This document shows positions 26,335 through 35,223 of a stretch of 64,000 nt of DNA, in pieces (position 1 is the first letter of the stretch; each line of letters opens with the position of its first letter). The notes under the pieces were generated by a model. The model saw only the letters and a program-made list of their open reading frames with translations, was not told where the DNA came from and did not search any database. Origin of the DNA: Martinezella lusitana (GTDB lineage Bacteria; Pseudomonadota; Alphaproteobacteria; Rhizobiales; Rhizobiaceae). Where the stretch lies: assembly GCF_014207095.1 (NCBI RefSeq), contig NZ_JACHBG010000021.1, positions 30,110-94,109 on the forward strand. Direction: 5' to 3'. Position numbers and translations under genes: made by a program.

Positions 26335-27480
26335 GTGTCCTTTTCCATTTCCGCCATTCCTGACATACGCTTCGGTGAGGATGCGCTCTCCGGCCTTCCC
26401 GCTGCGGTCAAATCCTTCGATGGCGTCGGTGCCGTTCTGCTTGTCATCGACGCCTTCCTGGCGCAGTCCGGCCTTGCCGCGAAGATCAGCGCCGAGCTTG
26501 CCGAAGTGGGCGTAAAGACGCAGGTCTTTTCCGACTTTGCCGGCGAGCCGAAACTTGCGCATCTGCATGCTGCGATCGCCGCGGGGCAGGGCGCCGATAT
26601 GGTGATCGGCATCGGAGGCGGCTCGGCGCTCGACATTGGCAAGATTGTCGCCTGCTGCATCGCGTCGGGCGAGGATCCGATGCATTATGCGCTGGCGGCC
26701 AACCCGCTGCCGAAAAACCCACTGAAGAAGATCATGATCCCGACGACCGCCGGCACCGGTTCGGAGACCTCGGCCACGAATATCTTCGCCGGTCCCGAGG
26801 GCAAGAAGCTCTGGATCTGGGGACCGGAAACAAAGGCCGATCTCGTCATTCTCGATCCGGCGCTGACGAAGACCTTGCCCGCCAACCTGACGGCATGGTG
26901 CGGCCTCGATGCCTTTATCCATGCCTTCGAGGCGGCGACGAACCGCAACACGCATCGCGGTGCGCAATTCTATGCGCATCAGGCGCTGCGTTTGATCACC
27001 AGTGCTCTTGAGACGGCTGTAAAGCACCCTGATGATATTGCGGCGCGCGGCGATGTGCTGCTCGGCTCCTGCTTTGCCGGCATTGCTATCGACAATTGCG
27101 GCACGGCGATCGCGCATAATATCAGCCATGCCCTGGCGGGCCTTGGCCCCGTTCATCATGGTCTCGCGACCGCGCTCGGTTTCGAAGCGACGCTTGGCTG
27201 GCTGGTCGAAGCCGATACGCCGGAACTCAATGCTGCCGCGAAGGCATGTGGTGTCAGGAGTGCCGCTGAACTTCCTGCGTTCGTCTCCGGCTGGATGGAT
27301 CGCTGCGGGATCACGCGCTCGCTTCCGGTTGCCTTCAAACCCTTCAATGACACCGACCTTGCCCGCGAAATGCGCGCACCCGAAAACCAGCCCATGAGGC
27401 GCTCGACGATCCGCGACGTGACGGATGCCGATATCGACCGCTTTGCCGCCAGCATCATGGCGCTGCCGAAAGGAATCTGA
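26335..27480 (+). CDS. iron-containing alcohol dehydrogenase
   Basis: A 381-residue group III (Fe-type) alcohol dehydrogenase, NAD(P)-dependent. The cofactor-binding GIGGGSALDIGKIVA is present, as are PTTAGTGSETSATNIF and the metal region GLDAFIHAFEAATN together with NISHALAGLGPVHHGLATALG. The start is GTG 26335 with AAGGTGA about seven bases upstream. It is followed at 2 bp by an aldehyde dehydrogenase, so an alcohol-to-acid pair is likely. The substrate alcohol is not readable from sequence. Confidence 0.92.
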   Translation: MSFSISAIPDIRFGEDALSGLPAAVKSFDGVGAVLLVIDAFLAQSGLAAKISAELAEVGVKTQVFSDFAGEPKLAHLHAAIAAGQGADMVIGIGGGSALDIGKIVACCIASGEDPMHYALAANPLPKNPLKKIMIPTTAGTGSETSATNIFAGPEGKKLWIWGPETKADLVILDPALTKTLPANLTAWCGLDAFIHAFEAATNRNTHRGAQFYAHQALRLITSALETAVKHPDDIAARGDVLLGSCFAGIAIDNCGTAIAHNISHALAGLGPVHHGLATALGFEATLGWLVEADTPELNAAAKACGVRSAAELPAFVSGWMDRCGITRSLPVAFKPFNDTDLAREMRAPENQPMRRSTIRDVTDADIDRFAASIMALPKGI

Positions 27481-27481
27481 A

Positions 27482-28981
27482 ATGACCAAGAATTATACGC
27501 GCGACTATTGGGAAAGCGTTCTCTCCGGCCTTAAGCCGGAAGGGCGTCACTTCATAAACGGCGTTCATCGCGCCGCCGCCTCGGGCGAGACCTTCACCCG
27601 CATCCGGCCGATGGATGGCAAACCCGGTGCTGAGCTTGCGCGCGGCGATGCCGCCGATATCGATGCTGCGGTCGCCTCCGCCCGCGCTGCCTTCGAAAGC
27701 GGCACCTGGCGCAAGAAGGAGCCGTTGGAAAAGAAGAAGATCATGCTGAAATGGGCCGATCTCATTCGTGCCAATGGTGATGAGCTGGCCATGCTGGAGA
27801 CGATCGATGTCGGCAAGCCGGTCATGGCGTCGCTTGGTGTCGATGTGCGCCTCTGCGCCGACGGCATCCAGTTCTACGGCGAAATGATCGACAAGATGTA
27901 TGACGAGATTGCGCCGACCGGCCCGAACGCCCGGGCACTGGTGCGCAAGGTGCCTCTCGGTGTCATCGGAGCGATCACGCCCTGGAACTATCCGATGATC
28001 ATCGATGCCTGGAAGCTGGGGCCAGCAATCGCTGCCGGCAATTCCGTCGTGCTGAAGCCGGCCGAACAGTCCTCGCTTTCCGCCATTCGTCTTGCCGAAC
28101 TCGCGATCGAAGCCGGTATTCCCGCCGGTGTCTTCAACGTCGTCACGGGCTACGGCGAGGAGACTGGCAAGCCGCTGGCGCTGCATATGGATGTCGACAT
28201 GATCGCCTTTACCGGCTCGACCGAAGTCGGCAAGCTGATCATGGGTTATGCGGCACAATCGAACGTCAAGCGCGTGGCGCTGGAGCTCGGCGGCAAGTCG
28301 CCGCTGGTCGTCTTCGAAGACGCCGATCTCGATGCCGCCGCCGTCGCGGCTGCCTGGGGTTGCTTCTATAATTCCGGCGAGACCTGCCATGCTTCGACCC
28401 GCCTCATCGTGCAGCGTTCGGTGCAGGACAGACTGATCGAGAAGATCGAGGCAGTGACTCGCTCCGACATAGCGCTCAAGCATCCCCTCGATCCCTCGGC
28501 GCAGATCGGTGCCTTGATCGAGGAAGAGCATATGAACAAGGTGCTGGCGATGATCGCAGCCGGTGAGAAGGAAGGCGCACGCCGTGTCTTCGGCGCCGAG
28601 CGCGTCCTGAGCGAGAGCGGCGGCTATTATGTTTCGCCGGGTGTCTTCGTCGACATGACCAACGATATGAGCCTGGCGCGTCAGGAGATCTTCGGCCCGG
28701 TTCTCGCAGCCATCCCCTTCGATACCGAAGAGGAAGCGCTGAAGATCGCCAACGACACGATCTATGGGCTGGCCGGTGGGGTCTTTACCAAGGACATGGA
28801 TCGCGCTCACCGCTTTTCCGAAGAGATCCATGCGGGTACGGTGTGGATCAACACCTATGACATGTCGAACTTCGCCACGCCGTTCGGCGGTTTCAAGCAG
28901 TCCGGCTTCGGTCGTGACCGTTCGGTGCATGCGATCGACAAGTACTGCGATTACAAGACGATCTGGCAGCAGTTCGGCTGA
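27482..28981 (+). CDS. aldehyde dehydrogenase (PuuC/BetB-like)
   Basis: A 499-residue NAD(P)-dependent aldehyde dehydrogenase of the ALDH superfamily. FTGSTEVGKLIM is the cofactor loop, LELGGKSPLVVFEDAD carries the general base Glu, and NSGETCHASTR holds the catalytic cysteine (C302). APFGGFKQSGFGRD-type C-terminal signature (here ATPFGGFKQSGFGRDR) is present. The N-terminal half is closest in style to PuuC and betaine-aldehyde dehydrogenase. The frame opens at 27425, but ATG 27482 is used because it follows the dehydrogenase stop by one base and begins the mature family sequence. It probably oxidises the aldehyde made by the preceding enzyme. Confidence 0.94.
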   Translation: MTKNYTRDYWESVLSGLKPEGRHFINGVHRAAASGETFTRIRPMDGKPGAELARGDAADIDAAVASARAAFESGTWRKKEPLEKKKIMLKWADLIRANGDELAMLETIDVGKPVMASLGVDVRLCADGIQFYGEMIDKMYDEIAPTGPNARALVRKVPLGVIGAITPWNYPMIIDAWKLGPAIAAGNSVVLKPAEQSSLSAIRLAELAIEAGIPAGVFNVVTGYGEETGKPLALHMDVDMIAFTGSTEVGKLIMGYAAQSNVKRVALELGGKSPLVVFEDADLDAAAVAAAWGCFYNSGETCHASTRLIVQRSVQDRLIEKIEAVTRSDIALKHPLDPSAQIGALIEEEHMNKVLAMIAAGEKEGARRVFGAERVLSESGGYYVSPGVFVDMTNDMSLARQEIFGPVLAAIPFDTEEEALKIANDTIYGLAGGVFTKDMDRAHRFSEEIHAGTVWINTYDMSNFATPFGGFKQSGFGRDRSVHAIDKYCDYKTIWQQFG

Positions 28982-28996
28982 GAGATTGATATCGGG

Positions 28997-29033
28997 ATGA
29001 TCCCCTTCAAGGCGGTAACGCTTTGGGGATCAT
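28997..29033 (+). other. intercistronic hairpin between aldehyde dehydrogenase and dehydratase genes
   Basis: ATGATCCCC (28997-29005) pairs perfectly with GGGGATCAT (29025-29033) in the 77-bp gap. There is no T-run, and the downstream gene has its own strong site (AAAGGGGAG), so it is more likely a processing or stabilising structure, or an attenuator, than a terminator. Confidence 0.4.
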
Positions 29034-29058
29034 GCCCGGAGGATAAAGGGGAGCCATA

Positions 29059-30180
29059 ATGAGCAAGATTGTTTCCATCGAAATCACCCATCATTGCCTG
29101 CCGCTCGATCCGGCGTTCAAGGCGAGCTGGGATGGGCGCCCGCGCAAGCATTTCGATGCGACCATTGTCCGCGTCAGGGATGATGAGGGCCGGGAAGGCA
29201 TCGGCTCCGGCGACCTTATGAAGGGTTTCGAAGGCCACGAGGATCTGTTCATTGGGCAGGACCCGCGGCATGTCGAACGGCATTATGAAGTCCTCTCGCA
29301 TATCAACTTCCATTACGGCCGCTGCTGGCCGATGGATCTGGCGCTGTGGGACCTTTCCGGTAAGATCACCGGCGAGCCGGTCTGGCGGATGCTCGGCGGT
29401 CGCGCCAGCCGCGTTCGGCTCTATGCATCCTCTGGCGTGCTGCGCGAACCCTCCGCTATGGCCGATCAAGCCGAGCGCTATATCGATGAGGGCTTTCCGG
29501 CCATGAAGGTGCGCTTCTCCTCGTCCTCGGGCGGGCGTGGCGGCTGGCGTGAGGACGTCAAGGCGCTCGAAGCGATCCGCGCCCGCGTCGGCGACCGTCT
29601 GGAGCTGATGGTCGACTGCAATCAGGGCTGGCGCATGCCATGGGATACGACATTGCCGTGGACCTTCAAGGATGCGCTTGCTGTCGCGAGGGAATTGGAG
29701 CGGCTCGGCGTCTACTGGATGGAGGAGCCGCTTTACCGCTCGGACCGCAAGGGCATGAAGGAGTTGAAACAGGCGACTTCGGTGCGCATCGTCGGCGGCG
29801 AGATGACGCGCGAACTCTATGAATTCCGCGATATCATCGAGGAGCGCGCCTTTGACGTCATCCAGCCCGATGTCGCGCTCGTCGGCGGTATCACCGGTTG
29901 CCGGCGCCTCGCCTATCAGGCGCGCGAGGCGGGCGTGCAATTTACGCCGCATTCCTGGACGAACGGCATAGGCGTGCTCGCCAATGCGCATCTGACTGCC
30001 GGTGTTGCCGATGCCGCCTGGCTCGAATATCCCTATGACAATCCGGAGTGGAGCGAGGCCCGCCGTGATTATCCGATGGCGTCGCCGCTCAAGCATCATG
30101 CCGGCTGGCTGGATCTGGGCGTTGCGCCCGGTCTCGGCATCGTTCTCGACGAGGAGCGCCTGAAGGCGACGCGCATCTAG
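29059..30180 (+). CDS. mandelate racemase/muconate lactonizing enzyme family (enolase superfamily) protein
   Basis: A 373-residue enolase-superfamily protein. The N-terminal capping domain is followed by a TIM-barrel with Mg ligands in LMVDCNQGW, WMEEPLYR and IVGGEMTRE, and a C-terminal His in FTPHSWTNGIG (mandelate racemase subgroup). The catalytic segment reads AMKVRFSS, so the second position of the KxK motif is Arg. The family dehydrates or epimerises acid sugars and mandelate-like acids. It ends the Fe-ADH/ALDH cluster, so a sugar-acid or hydroxy-acid route is suggested, with no specific substrate supported. Confidence 0.9.
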   Translation: MSKIVSIEITHHCLPLDPAFKASWDGRPRKHFDATIVRVRDDEGREGIGSGDLMKGFEGHEDLFIGQDPRHVERHYEVLSHINFHYGRCWPMDLALWDLSGKITGEPVWRMLGGRASRVRLYASSGVLREPSAMADQAERYIDEGFPAMKVRFSSSSGGRGGWREDVKALEAIRARVGDRLELMVDCNQGWRMPWDTTLPWTFKDALAVARELERLGVYWMEEPLYRSDRKGMKELKQATSVRIVGGEMTRELYEFRDIIEERAFDVIQPDVALVGGITGCRRLAYQAREAGVQFTPHSWTNGIGVLANAHLTAGVADAAWLEYPYDNPEWSEARRDYPMASPLKHHAGWLDLGVAPGLGIVLDEERLKATRI

Positions 30181-30218
30181 GCCGAGCCGTCCTTACGACA
30201 GTTTCGCGTGCCGGCCCG

Positions 30219-31430
30219 TCACGCGGTGGCGGGCCGCATCATTGTCGTTTCTCGGGTGCGCGTCCAACGCATGACGGGGCGCTCGAGCAGCACATAGCTC
30301 AGCGTGCCGATGGCGAAGATGATTGCGGTTGCGACGAGGCTTGATGTGATCCAGCCGCCAAGTACGTCATCCGAGCCGGTGCCGAAGGAAGACGGGAAGA
30401 GCTGAGGCATCAAGGTAAGCACAATATCCTGCCAGATATAGACGCCGAAAGAGACTGTGGCGATGTAGCGGCTCAGGCGGTTGTCGAGCAATTTTGCCAG
30501 AAACCGTGATTGCGGGAGCGCAGCAAGCGCAATGGCGACCGCCAGGGGAAGCGCTGGGAATTGATAGGGAACGCCGAGCCAAGCGTAGCCTTCCGCCGCA
30601 CCGCCAATGGACTGCGGCAATTGCCATGCACCCATGGCGATCGCGAGCGCTCCGATGATATCGTAGATCACCGAGCGGCGAGCCGAGAGGATGGTCTGGA
30701 TTCCGGCGGCCAGCGCGCCGATCGCAAATATTGCGAAGAAGCCGATAGGGTTGTAGCGCGGCATCCATTCCTTGGCGCCGCCCTGGAAGCCGTATTGCCA
30801 TCCCCGCCCGACGCTATCCGTCGGGAAATAGGTAACGACCAGCGAATGGCCGATCAGCGATACCGCGATGATCCCGATCCAAAGGAGGCGGCTGACGAGT
30901 GGGGAGCGTGATCTCAGCTTCGGATGGAACAGCAGCAGGAAGCCGATTGGCATCAGGACATAGCAGGTCGTCTCGAAGGGGATCGACCATAGAGGGCCGT
31001 CTCCCTGCACCGGGAAAAAGGTGCGCCAATGCCACTGGCTCATCAGGAAGAAGCCGGCGATGTATCGGCCCACAAGCTCCATATCGAACGGAAAGCCATA
31101 GACTGTGAAGCTAATCACAAAGCCGACGGTTAGAGCGAACCAGAAGCCCGGCAGGACGCGTGCTGCGCGGCGCATGGCGTAGATTCTCAGTGACGGCAGG
31201 GGGTGACCACCGTCGAGTGCCAACCAGAAGGGGCGGGCGAGGAGGAAGCCGCTCAGAACGAAGAAGGCCGAAACGCCGTGATTGCCGAAACGTCCGATCA
31301 AGAAGGTCACGTCCAAATCTGGGGGGATTTTGTAGAAATTCATGCGGAGCACGAGATGGTGCACAAGCACCATCAGACATGCGACGGCGCGCATGAAATC
31401 CGCTCCTCCCAGACGCCTGTCATGCTCCAT
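30219..31430 (-). CDS. acyltransferase family 3 membrane protein (OafA-like)
   Basis: A 403-residue polytopic membrane protein with about ten hydrophobic segments. The N-terminus GADFMRAVACLMVLVHHLVLRMN is the family signature with the conserved catalytic His, followed by FFVLSGFLLARPFW and RRAARVLPGFWFAL. The family O-acylates surface polysaccharides, peptidoglycan or small molecules. The gene is convergent with the dehydratase gene and overlaps a small hairpin at its 3' end. No polysaccharide cluster is in the window, so the acceptor is unknown. Confidence 0.9.
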   Translation of the reverse strand: MEHDRRLGGADFMRAVACLMVLVHHLVLRMNFYKIPPDLDVTFLIGRFGNHGVSAFFVLSGFLLARPFWLALDGGHPLPSLRIYAMRRAARVLPGFWFALTVGFVISFTVYGFPFDMELVGRYIAGFFLMSQWHWRTFFPVQGDGPLWSIPFETTCYVLMPIGFLLLFHPKLRSRSPLVSRLLWIGIIAVSLIGHSLVVTYFPTDSVGRGWQYGFQGGAKEWMPRYNPIGFFAIFAIGALAAGIQTILSARRSVIYDIIGALAIAMGAWQLPQSIGGAAEGYAWLGVPYQFPALPLAVAIALAALPQSRFLAKLLDNRLSRYIATVSFGVYIWQDIVLTLMPQLFPSSFGTGSDDVLGGWITSSLVATAIIFAIGTLSYVLLERPVMRWTRTRETTMMRPATA

Positions 31431-31507
31431 TTCCGTGTCCGCCGAAACTCCTCTGCATTGGGTTAGGTCATCACGGCGATTTCGGCAAGATGGATCCTTG
31501 AAAGCAT

Positions 31508-31542
31508 GACGCCCGAGCCTTTAATGCAAGGCCCGGGCGTCG
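31508..31542 (-). terminator. GC-rich stem-loop 3' of the FMN reductase
   Basis: GACGCCCG pairs with CGGGCGTC with an inner GCC/GGC pair, 60 bp past the reductase stop on the minus strand, and downstream of the acyltransferase start. The T-rich tract is poor, so termination is only possible. Confidence 0.35.
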
Positions 31543-31601
31543 AACCGATCTCTCGCACCTGCCAGAAACGAGAGGCCGGATTCACATGTTGCCGGGACCG
31601 A

Positions 31602-32177
31602 TCAAGCGGCGATGGAGCGGTAGGGACGCGTTCCGCGAGCCGGCTTCAGGGCATTGCTCCACCAGGTCAGCCGCGCGATCATGAGAACGAGGGATTTTCT
31701 GGCTTCGAGCGGATTTTCCAGCGTGCCGTCCTCGGCAAACCGGCCCCACGGATTGGCAAAGCTGACGGTATCGCGCACGGTCACGGTATGCAGCTCGGCG
31801 AAGACCAGCCGCAATTGCTCCACGGCGCGCAGGCCGCCGGAAATGCCGCCATAGCAAACGAAGGCGACGGGCTTGCCGTGCCAGGGTTCGTAGACGAGAT
31901 CGAGCACGAACTTCAGCGAGGCCGTAAAGCTATGATTATATTCCGGTGTGATGATGATGAAGGCGTCCGCTGCGGCGAGCCGCGCGGAAAGGGCGGCGAC
32001 GCCGTCGTGCGTGCGGTCATGCTGGAACGGCAAATCGAATTCGAGAGGATCGATCACATCGATTTCGAGAAGGGGATAGTGCACCAATTCCCGAGCGACC
32101 CAATTGACCACCCGGTCACATAAGCGGCCCGGACGGGTGCTGCCGTAAACGATAGCCAGCCGGGTTGGTTCCGTCAT
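31602..32177 (-). CDS. NAD(P)H-dependent FMN reductase-like flavoprotein
   Basis: A 191-residue flavodoxin-fold protein of the FMN_red family. The FMN phosphate loop is LAIVYGSTRPGRLCDRV, then IIITPEYNHSFTASLKFVLD, a strongly conserved block, and PVAFVCYGGISGGLRAVEQ. Such enzymes reduce flavins or quinones with NAD(P)H. The start lies 74 bp from the divergent soxR gene. The promoter in between has the SoxR-type 19-bp spacer with a soxbox inside it, so redox-cycling compounds probably induce this gene. The enzyme would then serve in reduction of quinones or flavins during oxidative stress; specific substrate unknown. Confidence 0.9.
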   Translation of the reverse strand: MTEPTRLAIVYGSTRPGRLCDRVVNWVARELVHYPLLEIDVIDPLEFDLPFQHDRTHDGVAALSARLAAADAFIIITPEYNHSFTASLKFVLDLVYEPWHGKPVAFVCYGGISGGLRAVEQLRLVFAELHTVTVRDTVSFANPWGRFAEDGTLENPLEARKSLVLMIARLTWWSNALKPARGTRPYRSIAA

Positions 32178-32211
32178 GTCTTGCTCCTGCTTTACGCGCT
32201 CTGGAGCTTAG

Positions 32212-32242
32212 CTTATAAAACCTCAAGTAAAGTTGAGGTCAA
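32212..32242 (-). promoter_or_regulatory. SoxR-controlled promoter with soxbox
   Basis: On the minus strand TTGACC (plus 32237-32242) and TATAAG (plus 32212-32217) form -35 and -10 boxes separated by exactly 19 bp, the overlong spacer of SoxR/MerR promoters. The spacer contains the dyad CCTCAAGTAAAGTTGAGG (32221-32238), very close to the E. coli soxS soxbox. It drives the FMN reductase; SoxR encoded next door is the obvious regulator and may also autoregulate. Confidence 0.85.
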
Positions 32243-32250
32243 TAGTGCAA

Positions 32251-32715
32251 ATGGGAAAAATCGAACCTGGTCAATTTTCCAGGCTGCTGACGGTCGGCGA
32301 GGTGGCGGCGCGGAGCGGCGTAGCGGTTTCGGCGCTGCATTTTTACGAGGCGAGAGGACTGATCGAAAGTCAGCGCAGCCGCGGGAATCAGCGGCGCTAT
32401 GCCCGCGAAGTGCTGCGCCGGGTGGCGATCATCAAGGTGGCGCAGCGGGTCGGCATTCCGCTTGCCGAGGTTCAGGAGGCGCTGCAATCGCTGCCGCAGG
32501 GGCGCCCGCTAACGGCGGCGGACTGGAAGATGCTTTCCGCGCGCTGGAAGGACGATCTCGATACCCGCATCAGGCGTCTGCAGGGGTTGCGCGATCAGTT
32601 CAACGGCTGCATTGGCTGCGGTTGTCTCTCGATGGATAGCTGTCCGCTCAGAAATCCGTGGGATCGTCTTTCCAGTGAAGGCGCAGGCCCGCGCCTGCTC
32701 GATCCTGACGATTGA
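32251..32715 (+). CDS. soxR: redox-sensitive transcriptional activator SoxR
   Basis: A 154-residue MerR-family protein. N-terminal HTH LTVGEVAARSGVAVSALHFYE, dimerisation helix, and the [2Fe-2S] cluster motif CX2CXCX5C in CIGCGCLSMDSC (C120, C123, C125, C131), diagnostic of SoxR. ATG 32251 is chosen over the in-frame TTG at 32233, which lies inside the soxbox. It is divergent from the FMN reductase gene, which is the likely target. No soxS is nearby; direct regulation of effector genes is the normal arrangement outside enterics. Confidence 0.95.
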   Translation: MGKIEPGQFSRLLTVGEVAARSGVAVSALHFYEARGLIESQRSRGNQRRYAREVLRRVAIIKVAQRVGIPLAEVQEALQSLPQGRPLTAADWKMLSARWKDDLDTRIRRLQGLRDQFNGCIGCGCLSMDSCPLRNPWDRLSSEGAGPRLLDPDD

Positions 32716-32725
32716 AGTGGAGGCG

Positions 32726-34237
32726 CTATGCGTGGACGCGGTTGTCCGCCATATAGTCTTCGAGCGCGGCAGCTTCCTCTTTCGAAAGATAAAGGCCTTT
32801 CTTGGAGCGGCGCCAGAGAATGTCGGCAGCGTTATAGGCCCATTCGTGTTCCGTCAGATAGCGCACTTCGGCCTCGTAGAGATCGCTTCCGAAACAGCGA
32901 CCGAGATCGGCGATCGTCTTGGCGTCGCCGAGGATCATCGTGGCTCGCGTTCCATAGCGGCGGACCAGACGGCGGGCATGCGGATCGGCCAGGAAGGGAT
33001 AGCGCGACTTCAGCTTTGAGACTTCGCCGTCGTAGCCGCGAACCGGAAAGTCACCGCCCGGCAGCGAGCTTTTCGCCGTCCATGGCGTGCCCTTCAGGCC
33101 GATGGCTTCACCGATCTTCTCCAGCGCATGTTCGCTCAGGCGGCGATAAGTCGTGAGCTTGCCGCCGAAGACATTGAGAAGCGGCGCCTGGCCTTCCTCG
33201 CCCTCGACCTTCAAGACATAATCGCGTGTCGCTTCCTGCGCCTTCGACGCGCCGTCGTCATAAAGCGGGCGTACGGCAGAATAGGTCCAGACGATATCCT
33301 CGGGCCGTACGGGCTCCTTGAAATATTCGCTGGCGGCGTTGCACAGATAGGCGGTTTCCTCCTCGCTGATCTTCACATCCTTCGGATCGTCCTTGAAGTC
33401 GCGATCCGTGGTGCCGATCAGCGTGAAGTCATTTTCATAGGGAATGGCGAAGATGATGCGGTTGTCCGGGTTCTGGAAGAAGTAGGCGCGGGGACCGTCG
33501 AACTTCTTGCGTACGATGATGTGGCTGCCCTGAACGAGGCGGACATTGTGTACCTGGTTCTTGCCGAAGGTGTCGGACAAAACGTGATCGACCCACGGAC
33601 CTGCGGCATTGACCAGCATGCGGGAGCGAAACAGGCGCTTTTCGCCGGTGATCGTGTTTTCCGTTTCGATCGCCCAGACGGCGCCCTCGCGTCGCGCGGA
33701 AATTACCTTCGTTCGCGGCAGGATCGTCGCGCCGCGATCGGCGGCATCGCGGGCGTTCAGCACCACCATGCGGGCGTCGTCGACCCAGCCGTCGGAATAT
33801 TCGAAGGCTTTGGTGAAGAGCTCCTTCAGCGGCTTGCCGGCAGGATCGGTCTTCATGTCGAGCGTCGCTGTCGGTGGCAGCAGTTTCCGCCCGCCGAGGT
33901 GATCGTAGAGGAAGAGGCCGAGGCGGATAAGCCAGGCCGGCCGAATGCCGCCCTTATGGTAGGGCAGCACGAAACGCATCGGCCAGATGATGTGCGGCGC
34001 CATCGCCCACAGCACTTCGCGTTCCATCAGGGATTCGCGCACGAGCCGGAATTCATAATGTTCGAGATAGCGCAGGCCGCCGTGAATGAGCTTGGTGGCG
34101 CCGGACGATGTGCCGGAGGCGAAATCGTTCATTTCGGCGAGGGCGACCTTGTAGCCGCGCCCCATGGCGTCACGGGCAATGCCGCATCCGTTGATGCCGC
34201 CGCCGATAACGAAAATATCGTAGACCTGTTCGCTCAC
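32726..34237 (-). CDS. glpD: aerobic glycerol-3-phosphate dehydrogenase
   Basis: A 503-residue FAD enzyme of the inner membrane that oxidises glycerol-3-phosphate to dihydroxyacetone phosphate and feeds electrons to quinone. The FAD motif FVIGGGINGCGIARDAMGRG begins at residue about 8, followed by GGLRYLEHYEFRLVRE, the GlpD-typical block, and IIFAIPYENDFTLIGTTD. The frame opens at 34267; GTG 34237 (V-S-E-Q-V-Y-D) is preferred because GGAG lies six bases upstream and rhizobial GlpD begins with SEQ. The DeoR regulator gene glpR is directly upstream, so control by glycerol-3-phosphate is expected. Confidence 0.96.
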   Translation of the reverse strand: MSEQVYDIFVIGGGINGCGIARDAMGRGYKVALAEMNDFASGTSSGATKLIHGGLRYLEHYEFRLVRESLMEREVLWAMAPHIIWPMRFVLPYHKGGIRPAWLIRLGLFLYDHLGGRKLLPPTATLDMKTDPAGKPLKELFTKAFEYSDGWVDDARMVVLNARDAADRGATILPRTKVISARREGAVWAIETENTITGEKRLFRSRMLVNAAGPWVDHVLSDTFGKNQVHNVRLVQGSHIIVRKKFDGPRAYFFQNPDNRIIFAIPYENDFTLIGTTDRDFKDDPKDVKISEEETAYLCNAASEYFKEPVRPEDIVWTYSAVRPLYDDGASKAQEATRDYVLKVEGEEGQAPLLNVFGGKLTTYRRLSEHALEKIGEAIGLKGTPWTAKSSLPGGDFPVRGYDGEVSKLKSRYPFLADPHARRLVRRYGTRATMILGDAKTIADLGRCFGSDLYEAEVRYLTEHEWAYNAADILWRRSKKGLYLSKEEAAALEDYMADNRVHA

Positions 34238-34352
34238 CCGCCACTCCGCAAAGGCACGCAATCTCATGAAGATGAAAATCCGAAAGATAATCCATCTAAA
34301 ATGAAATAGATACGAATGTCAAACGAAGGTTTGTTGACTGAAAGCGCGCCGA

Positions 34353-35126
34353 TCAGTCCGGTCGTTTGGCAGTCTCCACCAGGCGCACGCTATGCTCGGC
34401 CGCGATGGTGCGCACGGATTCAATACTGCATTCGTCTGTGACAAAGGTGTGAACCTGCGACAGATGCCCGATTCGCACCGGGGCAGTGCGTTCGAACTTG
34501 GTGCTGTCGGCCACGAGGATGACATGCCGGGCATTGGCGATGATGGCTTGAGCCACTTTCACTTCGCGAAAATCGAAATCGAGAAGGGCGCCGTCGGTAT
34601 CGATCGCCGAAGCGCCGATCACCGCATAGTCGACCTTGAACTGGCGGATGAAATCGACGGCCGCTTCGCCGACGATGCCGCCATCCGAGCCGCGCACGAC
34701 ACCACCGGCAATGACGACCTCGATCGATGGAAATATGCGCAACTTATTGGCAACGTTGATGTTATTGGTAATCACCATTAATTCGTGATGCCCGAGCAGC
34801 GCCTCGCCGACGGCCTCGGTCGTCGTGCCGATATTGATGAAGAGCGAACTGTTATTGGGGATCAGGCCGGCGGCCGCGCGGCCGATTGCTTGCTTTTCGG
34901 AGGCGGCGATCGAGCGGCGCGCCTCGTATTTCACATTCTCCGTGCCGCCGGGGAAAATTGCGCCGCCATGCACGCGCGACAGCACGCGGCCGTCGCAGAG
35001 GTCGTTCAGATCCTTGCGGATGGTCTGCGGCGTCACGGAGAAGCGCGAAGCCAGTTCTTCAACCAGTACGCGCCCTTCGGCCTTGGCGATCTCGAGAATC
35101 TCAGTCTGGCGCCCGGACAGGAACAT
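34353..35126 (-). CDS. glpR: DeoR-family repressor, probable GlpR
   Basis: A 257-residue DeoR-type regulator. N-terminal winged HTH RQTEILEIAKAEGRVLVEELASRFSVTPQTIRKDLNDL, then a sugar-phosphate-binding DeoRC domain (VITNNINVANKLRIFPSIEVVIAGGVVRGSDGGIVGE). Position 116 bp upstream of glpD on the same strand supports a glycerol-3-phosphate repressor; without that neighbour only DeoR family could be said. An SDR gene diverges from it 97 bp away. Confidence 0.85.
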   Translation of the reverse strand: MFLSGRQTEILEIAKAEGRVLVEELASRFSVTPQTIRKDLNDLCDGRVLSRVHGGAIFPGGTENVKYEARRSIAASEKQAIGRAAAGLIPNNSSLFINIGTTTEAVGEALLGHHELMVITNNINVANKLRIFPSIEVVIAGGVVRGSDGGIVGEAAVDFIRQFKVDYAVIGASAIDTDGALLDFDFREVKVAQAIIANARHVILVADSTKFERTAPVRIGHLSQVHTFVTDECSIESVRTIAAEHSVRLVETAKRPD

Positions 35127-35223
35127 GGGGCTTGCTCCCTTTCTTTCGTTTTTTCGCCATCATATGGTAAAGTGAAAATTCCGCAATTACCGAGACGCGA
35201 ATTGCGCGTTTGGGGAGGTCGTC

